A program made the translations under genes and the position numbers. The notes beneath the pieces were generated by a model. The model saw only the letters and a program-made list of their open reading frames with translations. It was not told the origin of the DNA and did no database searches. From Anodontia alba (Eukaryota > Mollusca > Bivalvia > Lucinida > Lucinidae), in assembly GCA_964016985.1 (NCBI GenBank), contig OZ024825.1:6757056-6821055 (forward strand): DNA of 64,000 bases, given 5' to 3'. Positions within the stretch are counted from its first letter, which is position 1; each line of letters begins with the position of its first letter. Of the stretch, positions 1 to 11,249 are shown one piece after another.

Positions 1-166
1 AACATAACGGCTGCTCACTAACGATGCATTAAGCGGGATTCTATTTTTACGTTTGATGTATGGACACAGTGCATCAAACTTAAAGAGTCAGAAATTGCAG
101 TATACTATAAGCAAAATAAGAAAATTTATTGTAAAGTAAGTTCTTATAATTAGTATTATATCATAC

Positions 167-286
167 CAATTGTACAGTCCGTTCCATCATAGCCAGTTCC
201 TATACAGTCACAATTATATGACCCCGCGTTATTCGTACAAATACCGTTGTTTTGGCATGGGAATGTCGTGTTGCATTCGTCAACGT
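167..286 (-). CDS. EGF-like exon, type A copy 1 (A1)
   Basis: Single calcium-binding EGF domain of an extracellular multi-EGF protein. The 120-bp exon (40 codons, phase 1-1) begins after an AG acceptor at the DVDEC motif and ends at a GTATGA donor. It has six cysteines, the D-x-D-E-C calcium-site start, and the Asx-hydroxylation pattern C-x-N-x4-Y-x-C (CTNNAGSYNC). It is the most 3' exon of the gene seen here; the gene continues past the left edge. It is nearly identical to the exons at 4055 and 16706. The domain is certain from the cysteine pattern; the protein's identity is unknown. Confidence 0.88.
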
Positions 287-636
287 CTGAAAAGATAAGA
301 AAGCAAATGATATTCTGAAAATGTGGTTCTTTGGCAAAACAAAACATAAAAGTAAATTAAATGTAACAGAATATAGCTGAATTGTTAACAACGCATGACG
401 GATAGTGCTTATGAAATGAGATAAAGAAAAACAAACTTACAACCTGCGCTTCCCAAAGGTGGCGACAGTAATGCCAGACATGACACAAGAAGCAGAACAA
501 CAAAACTAATAATCCGCCGATGGATACTCCCACACAAACCATAGTGAGCGGCTATTAAAATCCCAAAAAGTAAAAAAAAAAATGAGCAAAAAGCATGAAC
601 CACCACTTTAAAATGGTCGCTCGTAAAAGCAATAAC

Positions 637-668
<32 letters not shown>

Positions 669-1719
669 AAAAAAAAAAAAAAAACAACAAAAAAAAAAAC
701 AACGAAACCAGACATAGGAAATAGCATCCTCGTTTCAAATGAGTGTGTTCTTATGAGGTATCTGAGAAATAAGTAACATGCCTCTAGCCTTTTAGAAGAG
801 CTTAAAGCATATTGTTTTCATATAGCACCAAAGGACTAATATTAGCATGATATCAGTACAATATCGACAGACGGGGCTACATTTTACGTCTAGCAAACAA
901 ACTGCCCACGTGTCTGTTGTCAAAATGGGAGTAATCTACTCGCTCCAACTCCCGTACGGGATGATCATAAATTCTTATGGAACGGAAAACATGGTAAAGC
1001 CTGTCGTTTTGCCGAATGAAAAGGGAACTCTTCTTTAAAAGCGAACATCTTAATTCCCCACTTTGTTTTTAAAAGATGTAAATCAGAGGGGGTGCCAGTT
1101 GACTGAACTTGTGTAAAAGGTTGCGAGGCCAAAATGTAATGAGCCCACTGAGTAAAATAAAATCTATAAAGGTTGGCCTTGGAAATAAAGTACATATAAA
1201 AACGAAATGGAATCTCGATTTATTGTGATTCTTTAACGAAAGCATAGCTTGCAGGGCTTTACCGGAATTAAATTTTTATTTTGATACCAGAATTGGTTCT
1301 ATGCTCCTGAGCAAACAGTAAATGAAACCTTTAAGAATCAACTATTCCCAAAATTATATTTTGAGGACATGGGGAAGTGGTGGCTTCTTTTTGGTTGGCT
1401 TGCTTCATGGAACCAAAACGCAATGTAATTTTCGAAAAATATTAAAAGTTTAGAATAGAATAATATACGTTTATCTACAATTTTATAAATGCCGAATATC
1501 CGGTCATTATGTAGGGTTAGACTCTACATAATCCCGCTTTGCACCAAAGGCTAAACGTTTTTTACAGAATTTCAATAAGGTTAAAGAGTAAATAAAATAA
1601 GTTTGTTTTCGTCAACATTTGATGAAGATTGTTGAACTATATATAATTATGCAAATATAACTTTGCACAATAAGACAGATAATTAAAAAGAGAACATTTA
1701 TATTAGAACTAAACCTTAC
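287..1719 (-). other. Intron between EGF exons B1 and A1
   Basis: No coding signal. It contains an A-rich tract at about 640-700 and non-coding sequence that recurs downstream and upstream of the A exons at 4055 and 16706, for example the block around 880-1200. The block around 1330-1700 recurs near the B-type exons. The homology shows that introns were duplicated together with exons. Confidence 0.7.
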
Positions 1720-1839
1720 CTATTGTACAATCCGTTCCCTCATAGCCAGTTCCCATGCAATCACACATATATGATCCGACACTGTTCGTGCAAATTGCGC
1801 TGTTTTGACATGGAAATATCGTAATGCATTCATCTACAT
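1720..1839 (-). CDS. EGF-like exon, type B copy 1 (B1)
   Basis: Calcium-binding EGF domain, 120 bp, phase 1-1, with AG acceptor (ATTTTAG) and GTAAGG donor. It starts DVDEC and keeps all six cysteines. The type B signature is QNSAICTNSVGSY followed by CMGTGYEGTDC. It lies between A1 and the next cassette and is closest in sequence to the B3 exon at 19593. The frame is open and both splice sites are good, so it is probably functional. Confidence 0.87.
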
Positions 1840-1916
1840 CTAAAATGATAATAAACGTAACTAATAATCCAAAAAAACAGGCCTTTTGGAAACACTGAAC
1901 ACAATACTAGTAAAAC

Positions 1917-2327
1917 AAAGGTAAGAGAAAAGTCCAGGGAGTGCCACAATTACAAACCGCAGGCCTTCCCAGACACCAAGAGGAAGAGAAAACCGACAAA
2001 TCCAAACAAGCACAAATACATGCCGAGAACATACCTATATAATTTTGACCCCCTTAAACCCCACTTTTATATAGTAAAACTGAGGTTGACAGGGGTATAC
2101 ATTATTTTTCTTATTTCTGCTAAAAACATAGATCGTGGGTACTCGTTAGAACCGCCTCGCCGAGGCGGTTCTAACGAGTACCCGCAATCTATGTTTTTAG
2201 CAGAAATATTAAAAATATCAGATTTTTTGTGTGAAAATTTTCATTTTTTGGTTGTAAAATTTTCAGTATATTTGAATAGGCATGTTTTCGTAATGCGAAC
2301 AAACGTACGAAAAGCACTAAGATTAAG
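1917..2327 (-). mobile_element. Naiad 3' tail fragment split by a MITE
   Basis: Element-sense minus. The fixed end (GGTAAGAGAAAAGTCC on the plus strand) is at 1917. The tail runs to 2018, is interrupted by a 277-bp MITE, and resumes at 2296 (CGAACAAACGTACG) until about 2327. Intact tail copies have the two sides adjacent, so the MITE is the younger insertion. Confidence 0.75.
2019..2295. mobile_element. Palindromic MITE, family C, copy 1
   Basis: Terminal inverted repeats resemble CATCACGAAAACATGCCTAT. The centre is a perfect GC-rich palindrome built on CGTTAGAACCGCCTCG. No coding capacity. It is inserted inside a Naiad 3' tail. Confidence 0.85.
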
Positions 2328-2475
2328 TTAGAAGTAACATAGCTCTTGGTGAGGCATTTCTTCTAATCAAAATGTATTGTCATTTTTCTTATTTCTTCAC
2401 AAAACATATGTTGTAGATGCTCATTAGAGGCGCCTCCCGGAATGCTTCTAATGAATATCCACAATATATGACTTA

Positions 2476-2768
2476 AACCATTCTAATGCGGTGGTCCCTG
2501 TGTTAGTCTTACTCTTTGTTGCTTTGTGGTTTATTCTACGAGGCGATTTGTTTTATGTCTTACCTTGTGTCATTTTGTTCTTATGTTTTTCAGTCCTTTT
2601 AGCATTGCGATTATCTCGCTTTGGAAAGAGAGAGCTAATCTTAGTGCTTCTCGTACGTTTTTGTTCGATTTGTGCTTGTTAGGATTTGTTTCCTCTTCCT
2701 CTTGATGTCTGGGAAGGGCTGCGGTTTGTGCTTGTGGCACTCCCCGGACTTTTCTCTTACTCTTTTTT
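2476..2768 (+). mobile_element. Naiad 3' tail, 5'-truncated
   Basis: Plus-sense copy of the tail, from the GCGGTGGTCCC region to the fixed end TTTTCTCTTAC plus T-run. ORF-like readings on both strands follow from its conserved sequence and are not treated as genes. Confidence 0.75.
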
Positions 2769-3479
2769 ATGTACAAATAGGTAACAAATATTTATCTGAT
2801 ATCCGCTCTTATCTAGAGCAATGAAGCAAGGAATGTGAGACTCTAAACCGTAACCATTCTTTGTACAATTTCAGCAGATGACAGTTTGATGATATTTTCT
2901 CATTTTTTTTTCAAGAAAATAGGCTTTGTTATTTCATGCAAACTGTCTCCTATACGCAAAAAAGTATAAATTTAGCTACGGCAAAAACAACACAGAGAAT
3001 ATACGACAGCTTCGGATCGTAAAATAATTTATTTATTACCAAAGGTAGGATAATTTTATATTAATAAACAGTAGAAGCTATCGTGTGGTAAGAGAGCTAA
3101 AAAGTATGAATTGTCTTTTCTGTGCTTTATTTACTTTTTTGTTAATACAGTGACGATCAAAGAAACAAAAGCAAAGGGACATTGCAGCGTTTTTATCAAA
3201 ATCTATAGCTATAAAGTGCTAGTGCTGTCTCTACTCTTGCGCTCTGTATACTATATACTTAAGGCGAATCTTCTAATGGTTTATATCGAACTGAGTCTAT
3301 TCCTAAACTTGTAGGTGATCTACGCCTTGGTTAACAGTATTTCATAGTGACTGCGGACACAAACACTTACAGAGTGCGAATCAGAATGCATTACAGTCTT
3401 GAAATGGTGCTTTAGGGCATCAAATAGTTTACGAACATTTGGGATCTTGTGACTTATAGGGCCGTTTCTATGTAGGTCT
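2769..3479. other. Intronic sequence, nothing recognised
   Basis: AT-rich sequence with no exon-like segment or known domain. Part of it (about 2780-3090) recurs at 10760-11020, and the CCAAAGGTAGGATAA segment recurs at 12288, so it is old repeat material. Confidence 0.5.
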
Positions 3480-3640
3480 GGCGACGCAGTTCAAGAGGCA
3501 AGCAAAGTGATCAACCGTGGTTGGATTGACCCCTAAGCAAGCAGACTGTTTTATAACATCAAGGTTATACCTCTTTCGTTGATAAGATATGGAAACTTTA
3601 CTAGAATGATCAGAAAATTCAGATTTTCTTAACTACAATT
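3480..3640 (-). pseudogene. Naiad RT C-terminal fragment
   Basis: Read on the minus strand, it resembles the extreme C-terminus of the Naiad-type polyprotein, with an SACLGVNP-type motif followed by an FACLLNC-type motif. The same region is seen at 25270-25400 and 26690-26800. It is truncated, with no intact ORF. Confidence 0.55.
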
Positions 3641-4054
3641 ATTCTAAATTTATGCACCAAGGTACCTTAAAATTCAGGTTCCAAGAGACCTTATAGCAGA
3701 AGTACTTTTAGAAGAAGAAAACAACAACAACAAAAAACAACAACAACAAAAAAAAAGCGTACAAACAAACAAATAACCTATATTCGGAACAAAACAAAGT
3801 ACAGAAAAGAGCATTCACGGTTTGACTGAGTTTGATCGTGAGTCTTAATAAAAACCTATAACATGACTCCTGCTCACTAGCGATGAACTAAGCAGGATTC
3901 TATTTTACATATTCTGTATGGACACAGTAGTCCAAAAGAGTAAGGAAATTATAGAAAAAACAAAACAACAACAAAAAACAACAACAAACTATTCTTTAAC
4001 AAAATAAGACAATCTGTTGAAAAGAAAACTCTTATAATTAGTATTGTATCATAC

Positions 4055-4174
4055 CAATTGTACAGTCCGTTCCATCATAGCCAGTTCCTAGACAATCGCA
4101 ATTATATGACCCGGCATTATTCATACAAACACCATTGTTTTGGCATGGAAATGTCGTGTTGCATTCGTCAACGT
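4055..4174 (-). CDS. EGF-like exon, type A copy 2 (A2)
   Basis: 120 bp, phase 1-1, with TTTTCAG acceptor and GTATGA donor. Six cysteines, DVDEC start and CMNNAGSYNC hydroxylation motif. It differs from A1 at a few codons (for example GVC for GIC, and CLGTGYD). The surrounding 3840-5230 repeats the A1 surroundings, which marks a segmental duplication. Probably functional. Confidence 0.87.
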
Positions 4175-5351
4175 CTGAAAAGATAAGAAAGTAACTGAGA
4201 TTTGGAAAGTGAGATTCTTTGGCAATACAGAACAGAATCGTAAAGGAATGTTACAGTATATAGCTGAAGAGTACAAACGCATGATATATAATGCATACTA
4301 AATGAAATAAAGAAAACCAAAACAACAACTTGGGTTTCCCAAAGATGGCAATAGCTATGCCAGACAGGTCACAAGAAGCAGAACAACAAAACTTAAAATC
4401 CACCCATGGACCCTCCCGTACAAATCGTAGCGAGTGGCTAACAAATTCCCCAAAACATCAAGCACAGCATGAACCATCACTTTAAAACGGTCGCGAGTAA
4501 ACAAATACGAAACAAAATATAAGAAATAACATCCTGCTTTCGAATGAGAGTGTTCCTATGAGGTAATTGAAGTAACATCCCTCCAGCCCTTTAGAAGAGC
4601 TTAAAGCATATTATTATTTTCACATGTCCCCAAAGGACTAACATTAAGATGATATCAGTACAATATCGATAGATGGGGCTACATCTTACGTCTAGCAAAC
4701 ACACTGCCCGCGTTTCTGCTTGTCAACATAGGAGTAACCTACTCGCTTCAACTGCCGAACTGGCTGACGATAAATTCTTATGGAAAGAAACAAATGATGG
4801 AATGTGTCTTTTTGACGAATGAAAAGGATACTCATATTGAAAAGATACCCTTAATGCCCCTTTATATATTTAAAAATCGTCAATCAGAGGGGGTGCCGGG
4901 GACCGAAATTATGCAAAAGTTCGAGAGATCAAATGCAATAAGCCCACAGAGTAAAATAAAAGCTATAAAGGTTGGCCTTGGAAAAAAGTACTTATACAAA
5001 AAAAAAAAACAAAAACAAAATGGAATATCGGTTTATTGTGATTCTTTATACGAAAAAAATATTGCCTGCAGGACTATGTACGCCCTAACCACCTATTACC
5101 GGCTTAATCAGAACTATATTTTTATTTTGATACCAAATGAGCTCTATGGTCCCAGGAAATGAACATAGAAACTCGATATTTTATAGCTTCCACATGGCAT
5201 TAAACACACGCTACAATGAAATCAAATAAAAGTTATAAAAGCTACCGCATGACATATGTGAACAGCACAGACACAGTAGCTTGCACAGCCAAAAAGTCTG
5301 ACCTGCTCTTACTGCTTCCTAATGAAACCATAAGGATTCAACTACATGTAT
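4175..5351 (-). other. Intron upstream of A2, cassette homology
   Basis: Non-coding. About 4660-5160 matches 860-1320 and 17330-17820, which flank A1 and A3. The 122-codon open frame in this stretch has no recognisable domain and is not conserved as an open frame in the homologous copies. Confidence 0.6.
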
Positions 5352-5945
5352 AAAAAGGTATGAGAAAAGTCCAGGGAGTGCCACAATCATAAACCGCAGC
5401 TCTCCCCAGACCCCAAGAGGAAGAGAAAACCGACAAATCCAAACAAGCATAAACCGAACAAACGTACGAAAAGCACTAAGATTAGCTCTCTCTTCCCCAA
5501 GCGAGGTAATCGCAATACTAAAAGGACTGAAAAACACAAGAACAAAATGACACACGGAAAGACATACAACAAATCGCCTCGTAGAATAAACCGCAAAGCA
5601 ACAAAGAGTAAGACTAACACCGTGACCACCGCCTTCGAACGGTCGTTTGAGCAAACCACCGGGGGGTTTAAAGCACTTTTACAACTAGCTAACTTCACCC
5701 TGGGTCCCGATGCTACTCTTTATAGAGAAACACATAAAAATTCGGTTCGCATAATGGCTCCAAACTCAGACAATGTATCAAAGCGAAAACATAAAAATCA
5801 AATTAATCACTATAATAAACAAAGACGAGTACTCATGGCTAATTCTACTGTATGCCAGAGTAAATGAAAACCAATAGTTGAACCACGGCGGGCGAAGCTA
5901 TAGGGAAATCGTCAAGCCCAAACCCACTGGTTAAAGTTTTACGAA
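5352..5945 (-). mobile_element. Naiad 3' tail, full length, joined to RT fragment
   Basis: Near full-length tail of about 594 bp. The fixed end is at 5352, and the other end runs directly into the Naiad RT C-terminal region at 5945. This is one of the junctions that identify the tail as the 3' region of a Penelope-like element. A 106-codon antisense frame open here is shared by other copies but lacks any known domain. Confidence 0.8.
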
Positions 5946-6600
5946 GAGACGGTCATTGAGTCTGAGGCCCGAACCGCCGTCGTGCAATTAAAGAGTGGAG
6001 CATAGCCATCAACAATGATTGGGTTGACAACTAGGCATGCATCTGCCGCATAATATCCAGGCTATAGCCAATTCTTTTATAACGGTTAATAAGTTTTCTG
6101 AATTGCTCCGAAAAGTTGGATTTACCTACAACTTTTCTAAATCTGTACACTAAGTCACCGAAAAATTCTGGTTCCGATATACCTTGTTGCAGAAGTGTTT
6201 CCAGACTGACGCTATATTTTTCTAACAAGGCACTGTGTCTGCGATAAAATTTCGAAAACGCCTTACGAAGTTTAAAATAACGATAGCCCTGCCTAGAAGT
6301 TTAGCAGTAAGGGCTTTATTACGGTTGTTAAAGTCATTAAGATTTGAAGAAGTTCTGACGAATCTAATAAGTTGAGATATGTATACCCCATATGAGGTAC
6401 GCCGGGGGACATCGCCATCCAGAAAAGGGAAATTGACTATATCAAAATTCAAACCGTCCCGTTTATCATAAATTTTGGTGGAAACTGTACCATTAGATAT
6501 ACATAGATTCAAATCCAAAAAAGGTGCCTCGGTATCGGAAGAAATTTGCTCTATTTAATTGGAGTTCTGTAGGGTATATCCGGTCCACCATTTGGTCAAA
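5946..6600 (-). pseudogene. Naiad-type RT, C-terminal third, frameshifted
   Basis: Penelope-like reverse transcriptase remnant. In order it shows the post-catalytic KIYDKRDGLNF and IVNFPFLDGDV motifs, YGVYISQLIRF, a DFNNRNKALTAKL segment, then the LLQQGISEPEF and RKLINRYKRIGY motifs. Frames break near 6225 and near 6035. The catalytic YIDD-type region is missing, so this is a 5'-truncated insertion followed by its own 3' tail. Confidence 0.85.
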
Positions 6601-6717
6601 GTAAATATTCCCATAATTATACTTTGAGGGCATGAGGGAGTAGTGGTTTCTTGGTTACCTTGCTACATGTTACCAAAAGACAATCTAATTTTTGTGGTAA
6701 AATATTAAAACAAAAAT

Positions 6718-6838
6718 TAGAGAAAAGTCAAGGGAGTGCAACAATCACAAACCGCAGCCCTTGCCAGACATCAAGAGGAAGAGGAAACCGACACAACCAA
6801 ACAAACACAAATCGAAAAAACGCACGAAATGTACCTTT
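6718..6838 (-). mobile_element. Naiad 3' tail, short fragment
   Basis: Only the terminal ~120 bp of the tail (AGAGAAAAGTCAAGGGAGTG onward) is present. It sits just left of a longer tail copy with the same orientation and same fixed end. Confidence 0.7.
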
Positions 6839-6864
6839 AGGAAAACTAATATACATTTTATCTA

Positions 6865-7466
6865 TAAAAAAAAAGGTAAGAGAAAAGTCCAGGGAGTGCC
6901 ACAATCACAAACCGCAGCCCTTGCCAGACCCCAAGAGGAAGAGGAAATAGACAAATCTAAACAAGCACAAACCGAACAAGCGTACGAAAAGCACTAAGAT
7001 TAGTTCTCTCTTCCCCAAGCGAGGTAATCGCAAAACTAAAAGGACTGAAAAAACACAAGAACAAATTGACACACGGAAAGACAAACAACAAATCGCCTCG
7101 TAGAATAAACCACAAAGCAACAAAGAGTAAGACTAACACCGGGACCACCGCCTTAGGACGGTCGGTAGAGCAAACCACCGCGGGGTTTAAAGCACTTTTA
7201 CAGCTAGCTAACTTCACCCTGGGTCCCGATGCTTCTCTTAATACAGAAATACATAAAAATTCGGTTCGCATAAAGGCTCCCAACTCAGTCAATGCATCAA
7301 AGCGAAAACATAAAAATCAAATAAATCACTATAATAATCAAATCAAATTAATCACTATAATAAACAAAGACGAGTACTCATGGCTAATTCGACTGTATGC
7401 CGGAGTAAATGAAAACCAATAGTTGAACCACGGCGGGCCAAGCCAAAGACATATCGTCAAGCCCCA
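6865..7466 (-). mobile_element. Naiad 3' tail, near full length
   Basis: About 600 bp, fixed end at 6865, ending after the ATATCGTCAAGCCCC motif that normally precedes the RT C-terminus. A local duplication (AATCAAATTAATCACTATAA) lies at 7320-7355. It separates A2 from the broken B2 exon. Confidence 0.8.
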
Positions 7467-7723
7467 AACAATTACTTAATAAGTTATAAGTTTATAAATA
7501 TCGAGTATTCTGTCATTATGAATGATTACACTCTACATAATCCCACTTTGCGCACAAAAGGCTTAACGTTTACAGAATTCCCAATTAAGTTTAAGAGTAA
7601 ATAAAATAAGTTTGTTTTCGTCGAAATTTGATGAAGATTGTAGAATTAATTATATTTATGCAAACATAATTAGCAAAATAAGACAAATAATTGAAAACAT
7701 TTTTAAATAGGACTAAATCTTAC

Positions 7724-7817
7724 CTATTGTACAATCCGTTCCCTCATAGCCAGTTCCTATGCAATCACATATATAAGATCCGACACTGTTCGTGCAAATA
7801 GCGCTGTTTTGACATGG
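7724..7817 (-). pseudogene. EGF exon B2, cut by a retroelement tail
   Basis: The donor side (GTAAGA) and the C-terminal part of a type B EGF exon are intact and align with B1 and B3. The exon stops at 7817, where a Naiad 3' tail begins. The first ~26 bp of the exon, including DVDEC and the AG acceptor, are gone, as is about 30 bp of the upstream intron. Without an acceptor it cannot be spliced normally. Because the unit is 120 bp phase 1-1, skipping it would keep the reading frame. Confidence 0.85.
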
Positions 7818-8392
7818 TTTGGGGCTTGACGATATGTCTTTGGCTTGGCCCGCCGTGGTTCAACTATTGGTTTTCATTTACTCTGGCATACAGTAGAGTT
7901 GGCCATGAGTGCTCGTCTTTGTTTATTATAGTGATTAATTTGGTTTTTGTGTTTTCGCTTTGATGCATTGACTGAGTTGGGGCCTTTGTGCGAACCAGGT
8001 TTTGTGTGTTTCTGTGTTGGGGGTAGCATCGGGGCCCGGGGTGGGGTTGGCTGCCTGTTGGGATGCTTTGGCCCCCCCCGGTGGTTTGCTCTGCTGGCCG
8101 TTCTAAGGCAGTAGTCCTGGTGTTGGTCTTACTTTTGTTGCTTTGTGGTTTATTCTACGAGGCGATTTGTTGTATGTCTTTCCATGTGTCATTTTGTTCT
8201 TGTGTTTTTCAGTCCTCTTAGTATTGCGATTACCTCGCTTGATGAAGAGAATGCTAATCTTAGTGATTTTCGTACGTCTGTTCGATTTGTGCTTGTTTGG
8301 ATTTGTCGGTTTCCTCTTCCTCTTGGAGTCTGGGAAGGGCTGCGGTTTGTGATTGTGGCAGTCCCTGGACTTTTCTCTTATCTTTTTTTATA
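7818..8392 (+). mobile_element. Naiad 3' tail inserted in an EGF exon
   Basis: Plus-sense copy of ~575 bp, from GGGGCTTGACGATATG to the fixed end CTTATC plus T-run. The sequence to its right (from 8393) matches the intron upstream of B3 at about 19745, so the insertion also removed a short host segment. Confidence 0.82.
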
Positions 8393-8762
8393 ATTCGAAA
8401 AGCAGGTATTTTGGAAATACAAAACACAACACTAGTAAGTCAACTATTTATATTCAAATTTTAGGGGGCCGTGTTAGTATTTTATTCTTTTATCTCTGAG
8501 GATTCAATATTTTAAAATACAGAACCAAACGAAAAAGGTAGAAAATAGCAAGCATGGTTTAATTGAGTCACTTCAGGAAAGATAATGAATATTATAACAT
8601 CTATCATGCTCTCTAGCAGCGCTTGAAGCGGATTTATGTTTTCATGTGTTATGTATGAGCGCAATTGTCCCAACGGACTAGAAAATCAAACAATATCAAA
8701 CTTTTGCAAAATAAGACTATTAATTTAAAAGTAAATGTTTAAAAAATAGTATTAAATCAAAC

Positions 8763-8882
8763 AAATTGCACAGTCTATTCCGTAATAGCCACTTCCTATA
8801 CAATCACAATTATATGACATAGCGTTATTCATACAAATATCATTGTTTTTGCAAGGTAATGTCCTGTTGCATCCGTCAACGC
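8763..8882 (-). CDS. EGF-like exon, type C copy 1 (C1), degenerate
   Basis: 120 bp, phase 1-1, six cysteines kept. The calcium-site start has changed from DVDEC to VDGC, losing the acidic residue. The donor is GTTTGA, weaker than in other exons and shared with C2. It lies next to the broken B2. It may still be spliced but probably binds calcium poorly if expressed. Confidence 0.6.
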
Positions 8883-9195
8883 CTAAAAGGTAAGAAAGGT
8901 TGATAATATTCTGAAAAGGAGATCCTTTGTCATTGCAGTTTAAAATGGTGAATCAGATATTCAGGACGTTTTGTAGAACGTAAGAAGTCGCACGGAACAT
9001 ATCCTACCAATGCCAAAGAGCGGAAGAGTACAAAACGAAAACATGAAGGATGATACATACGAAACAATGAAATCAAAATAACCAGCCCTCGTTTCCCAGA
9101 CCAATCAGTTTAAAATATTCCGGATGCGCAGAAAGGACCAGAAAATATAAACTGATTTTCTAGTCCGTTGGGACTATTGCGCTCATACAGAAAAT

Positions 9196-9378
9196 GCGAA
9201 CCGAATTTTTATGTATTTTTGTATTAAGAGTAGCATCGGGACCCAGGGTGAAGTTAGCTAGCTGTAAAAGTGCTTTAACCCCCCCCCCCTGTTGTTTGCT
9301 CTACTGACCGTTCTAAGGCGGTGGTCCCGGTGTTAGTCTTACTCTTTGTTACTTTGTGGTTTACTATACGAGGCATAT
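9196..9378 (+). mobile_element. Naiad 3' tail, internal fragment
   Basis: Plus-sense internal piece from the CGAACCGAATTTTTATGT region to CTATACGAGGCA, including the poly-C/CCGTTCTAAGGCGG segment. It lacks the fixed end, so it has been trimmed on both sides. Confidence 0.65.
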
Positions 9379-9600
9379 TGAAGTAGGAGGCCTTCACACT
9401 TAACGGCAGCTGCTACGATCACAAAATATTCTAAAGTCAAGCTACTATTCTGCAATCAGCTAAGTTTCAAAGTTTCAAGATGTACGGCGATATGGAAGGG
9501 GAGGACTAGAACTAAAGTGTTACACAGAATTGGTCACGATCACAAAGAAAGGTCTTCACAAGTCATCGGAAACACGAACAAAAAACCCCCAAAAAACAAA

Positions 9601-9645
<45 letters not shown>

Positions 9646-9791
9646 ATAGCTCTTGAGAAGGCACTTCTTCCAATCAAATTGGGTTGTTATTTTTCTTATT
9701 TCTTCAAAAATATGTTGAAGGTACTCATTAGAGCTGCCTCTCTGAAGCACTTCTAATGAATATCCACAACATATGATTTTATGTACAAAAA

Positions 9792-10176
9792 ACAGGTAAA
9801 AGAAAAGTTCAGGGAGTGAAAAGTCCGGGGAGTGCCACAATCACAAACCGCAGCCCTACCCAGAAATCAAAAGGAAGAGAAAACCGACAAAACCAAACAA
9901 GCACAAATCGAACAAACGCACGAAAAGCACTAAGATTAGCTATCTCTTCCCCAAGCGAGGTGATCACAATGCTAAAAGGACTGAAAAACACAATAACAAA
10001 ATAACACAAGGTAAGACATAAAACAAATCGCCTCGTATAGTAAACCACAAAGCAACACAGAGTAAGACTAACACCGGGACCACCGCCTTAGAACGGTCAG
10101 TAGAGAAAACCCCCCGGGGGGGTTTAAAGCACTTTTACAGCTAGCCAACCACCCTGGGCCCCGATGCCACTCTTAA
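9792..10176 (-). mobile_element. Naiad 3' tail, partial
   Basis: Fixed end at 9792, with a small tandem duplication (AGGGAGTGAAAAGTCCGGGGAGTG) near it, running to CGATGCCACTCTTAAT. A related hairpin element (CTCATTAGA...TCTAATGAA) lies just to its left at 9715-9770. Confidence 0.7.
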
Positions 10177-10204
10177 TCACAACAAGTAAAACAGAAAGCA
10201 AATT

Positions 10205-10437
10205 GGGCAGTTGTTGAAGGGGACCAAAATGCTAGCATCACAAACCGCAGCCCTTCCCAGACACCAAAAGGAAGAGTTAACAGACAAAACCAAACAAGCG
10301 CAAATCGAACAAACGTACGAACAGCACTAAGATTAGCCCTTTTCCCCAAGCGAGGTAATCGCAATGCTAAAAGGACTGAAAAATACAACAACAAAATAAC
10401 ACAAGGTAAGACATCAAACAAATCGCCTCGTAGAAAA
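10205..10437 (-). mobile_element. Naiad 3' tail, second partial copy
   Basis: Starts inside the tail (ATCACAAACCGCAGCCC) and ends at CGCCTCGTAGAAAATAAG. Same orientation as its left neighbour. Confidence 0.65.
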
Positions 10438-11019
10438 TAAGAAACCTATTTACAAATAAGAAACCTACTTACCTTATACCAGCTCTAGGGCTACGAAGCA
10501 AGAAATGTGGGACTCTTAAACAATGGTCGATATGGGAAAGGAGAACTTTAACTGGATCTACAGAGAAAAGGTCATGCTCACAAAGCAAGGTTTTTACAAG
10601 GCACCGGAAGAAGATACAACATAGCTTTTCCTCTGATTATAATGTATTGTCATTTTTCTTATTTCTCCACAAAAACAAACAAACAAACATATATTGTATG
10701 TGCTCATTTGAGGCGCCTCCCGGAATGCTTCTAGTGAATATCCACAACATATGACTTTATGTACAGCTAAGAAAAGACATTTTTATCTGATACCCGCTCT
10801 GTTCTAGAGCTAAGAAGCAAAGAATGTGAGACTCTAAACTGTTACAATTCTTTGGGCAATTTCATCAGACGATGATGTCATTTTCTTATTTTTTCAAGAA
10901 AATAGGCTTTGGTATTTCATGCAAATTGTTTCCTAAATGCAAACAAGCATAGATTTGGTTACGGCCAAAACAGCACAGAGAATATACGAGAGCCTCGTGT
11001 TGTAAAATTGATTTACTTG

Positions 11020-11215
11020 TAAGTAGTTGCGGTCATGGTATAAAAGCCGTAATCCAAACTCATAAATCCATAAACGAATGACGAATCAGAATGTTCAGAC
11101 CAACAGACATGGACCCCAGAACAAAGGGTGTAATCAGGCGTCCGCGGATAGTAAGCATTACTTGGTAAGCAAGCTTCGCCCACCATGCCCATAGGCCTGA
11201 ACGAAGGAAATATCG
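11020..11215 (-). repeat. Dispersed block with conserved open frame, copy e1
   Basis: One of four copies of a ~150-bp block. On the minus strand it reads through in a frame containing LCSGVHVCWSEHSDSSF and GFMSLDYGF. This copy extends further upstream (MGMVGEACLPSNAYYPRTP region) than the others. The source protein is not recognised. Confidence 0.6.
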
Positions 11216-11249
11216 GTAGAAGCGTATGTCAGGGATTTGGGAAGTCTAC

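Noticed and set aside
4794..5162. 122-codon plus-strand ORF
   Set aside because: Lies in duplicated intron. Homologous positions at about 1000-1320 and 17480-17820 do not keep the frame.
5547..5867. 106-codon frame MTHGKTYNKSPRR... repeated in several tail copies
   Set aside because: It is open in several copies but equally long frames exist on the other strand of the same sequence. It has no domain, and the sequence behaves as the antisense of a retroelement 3' tail.
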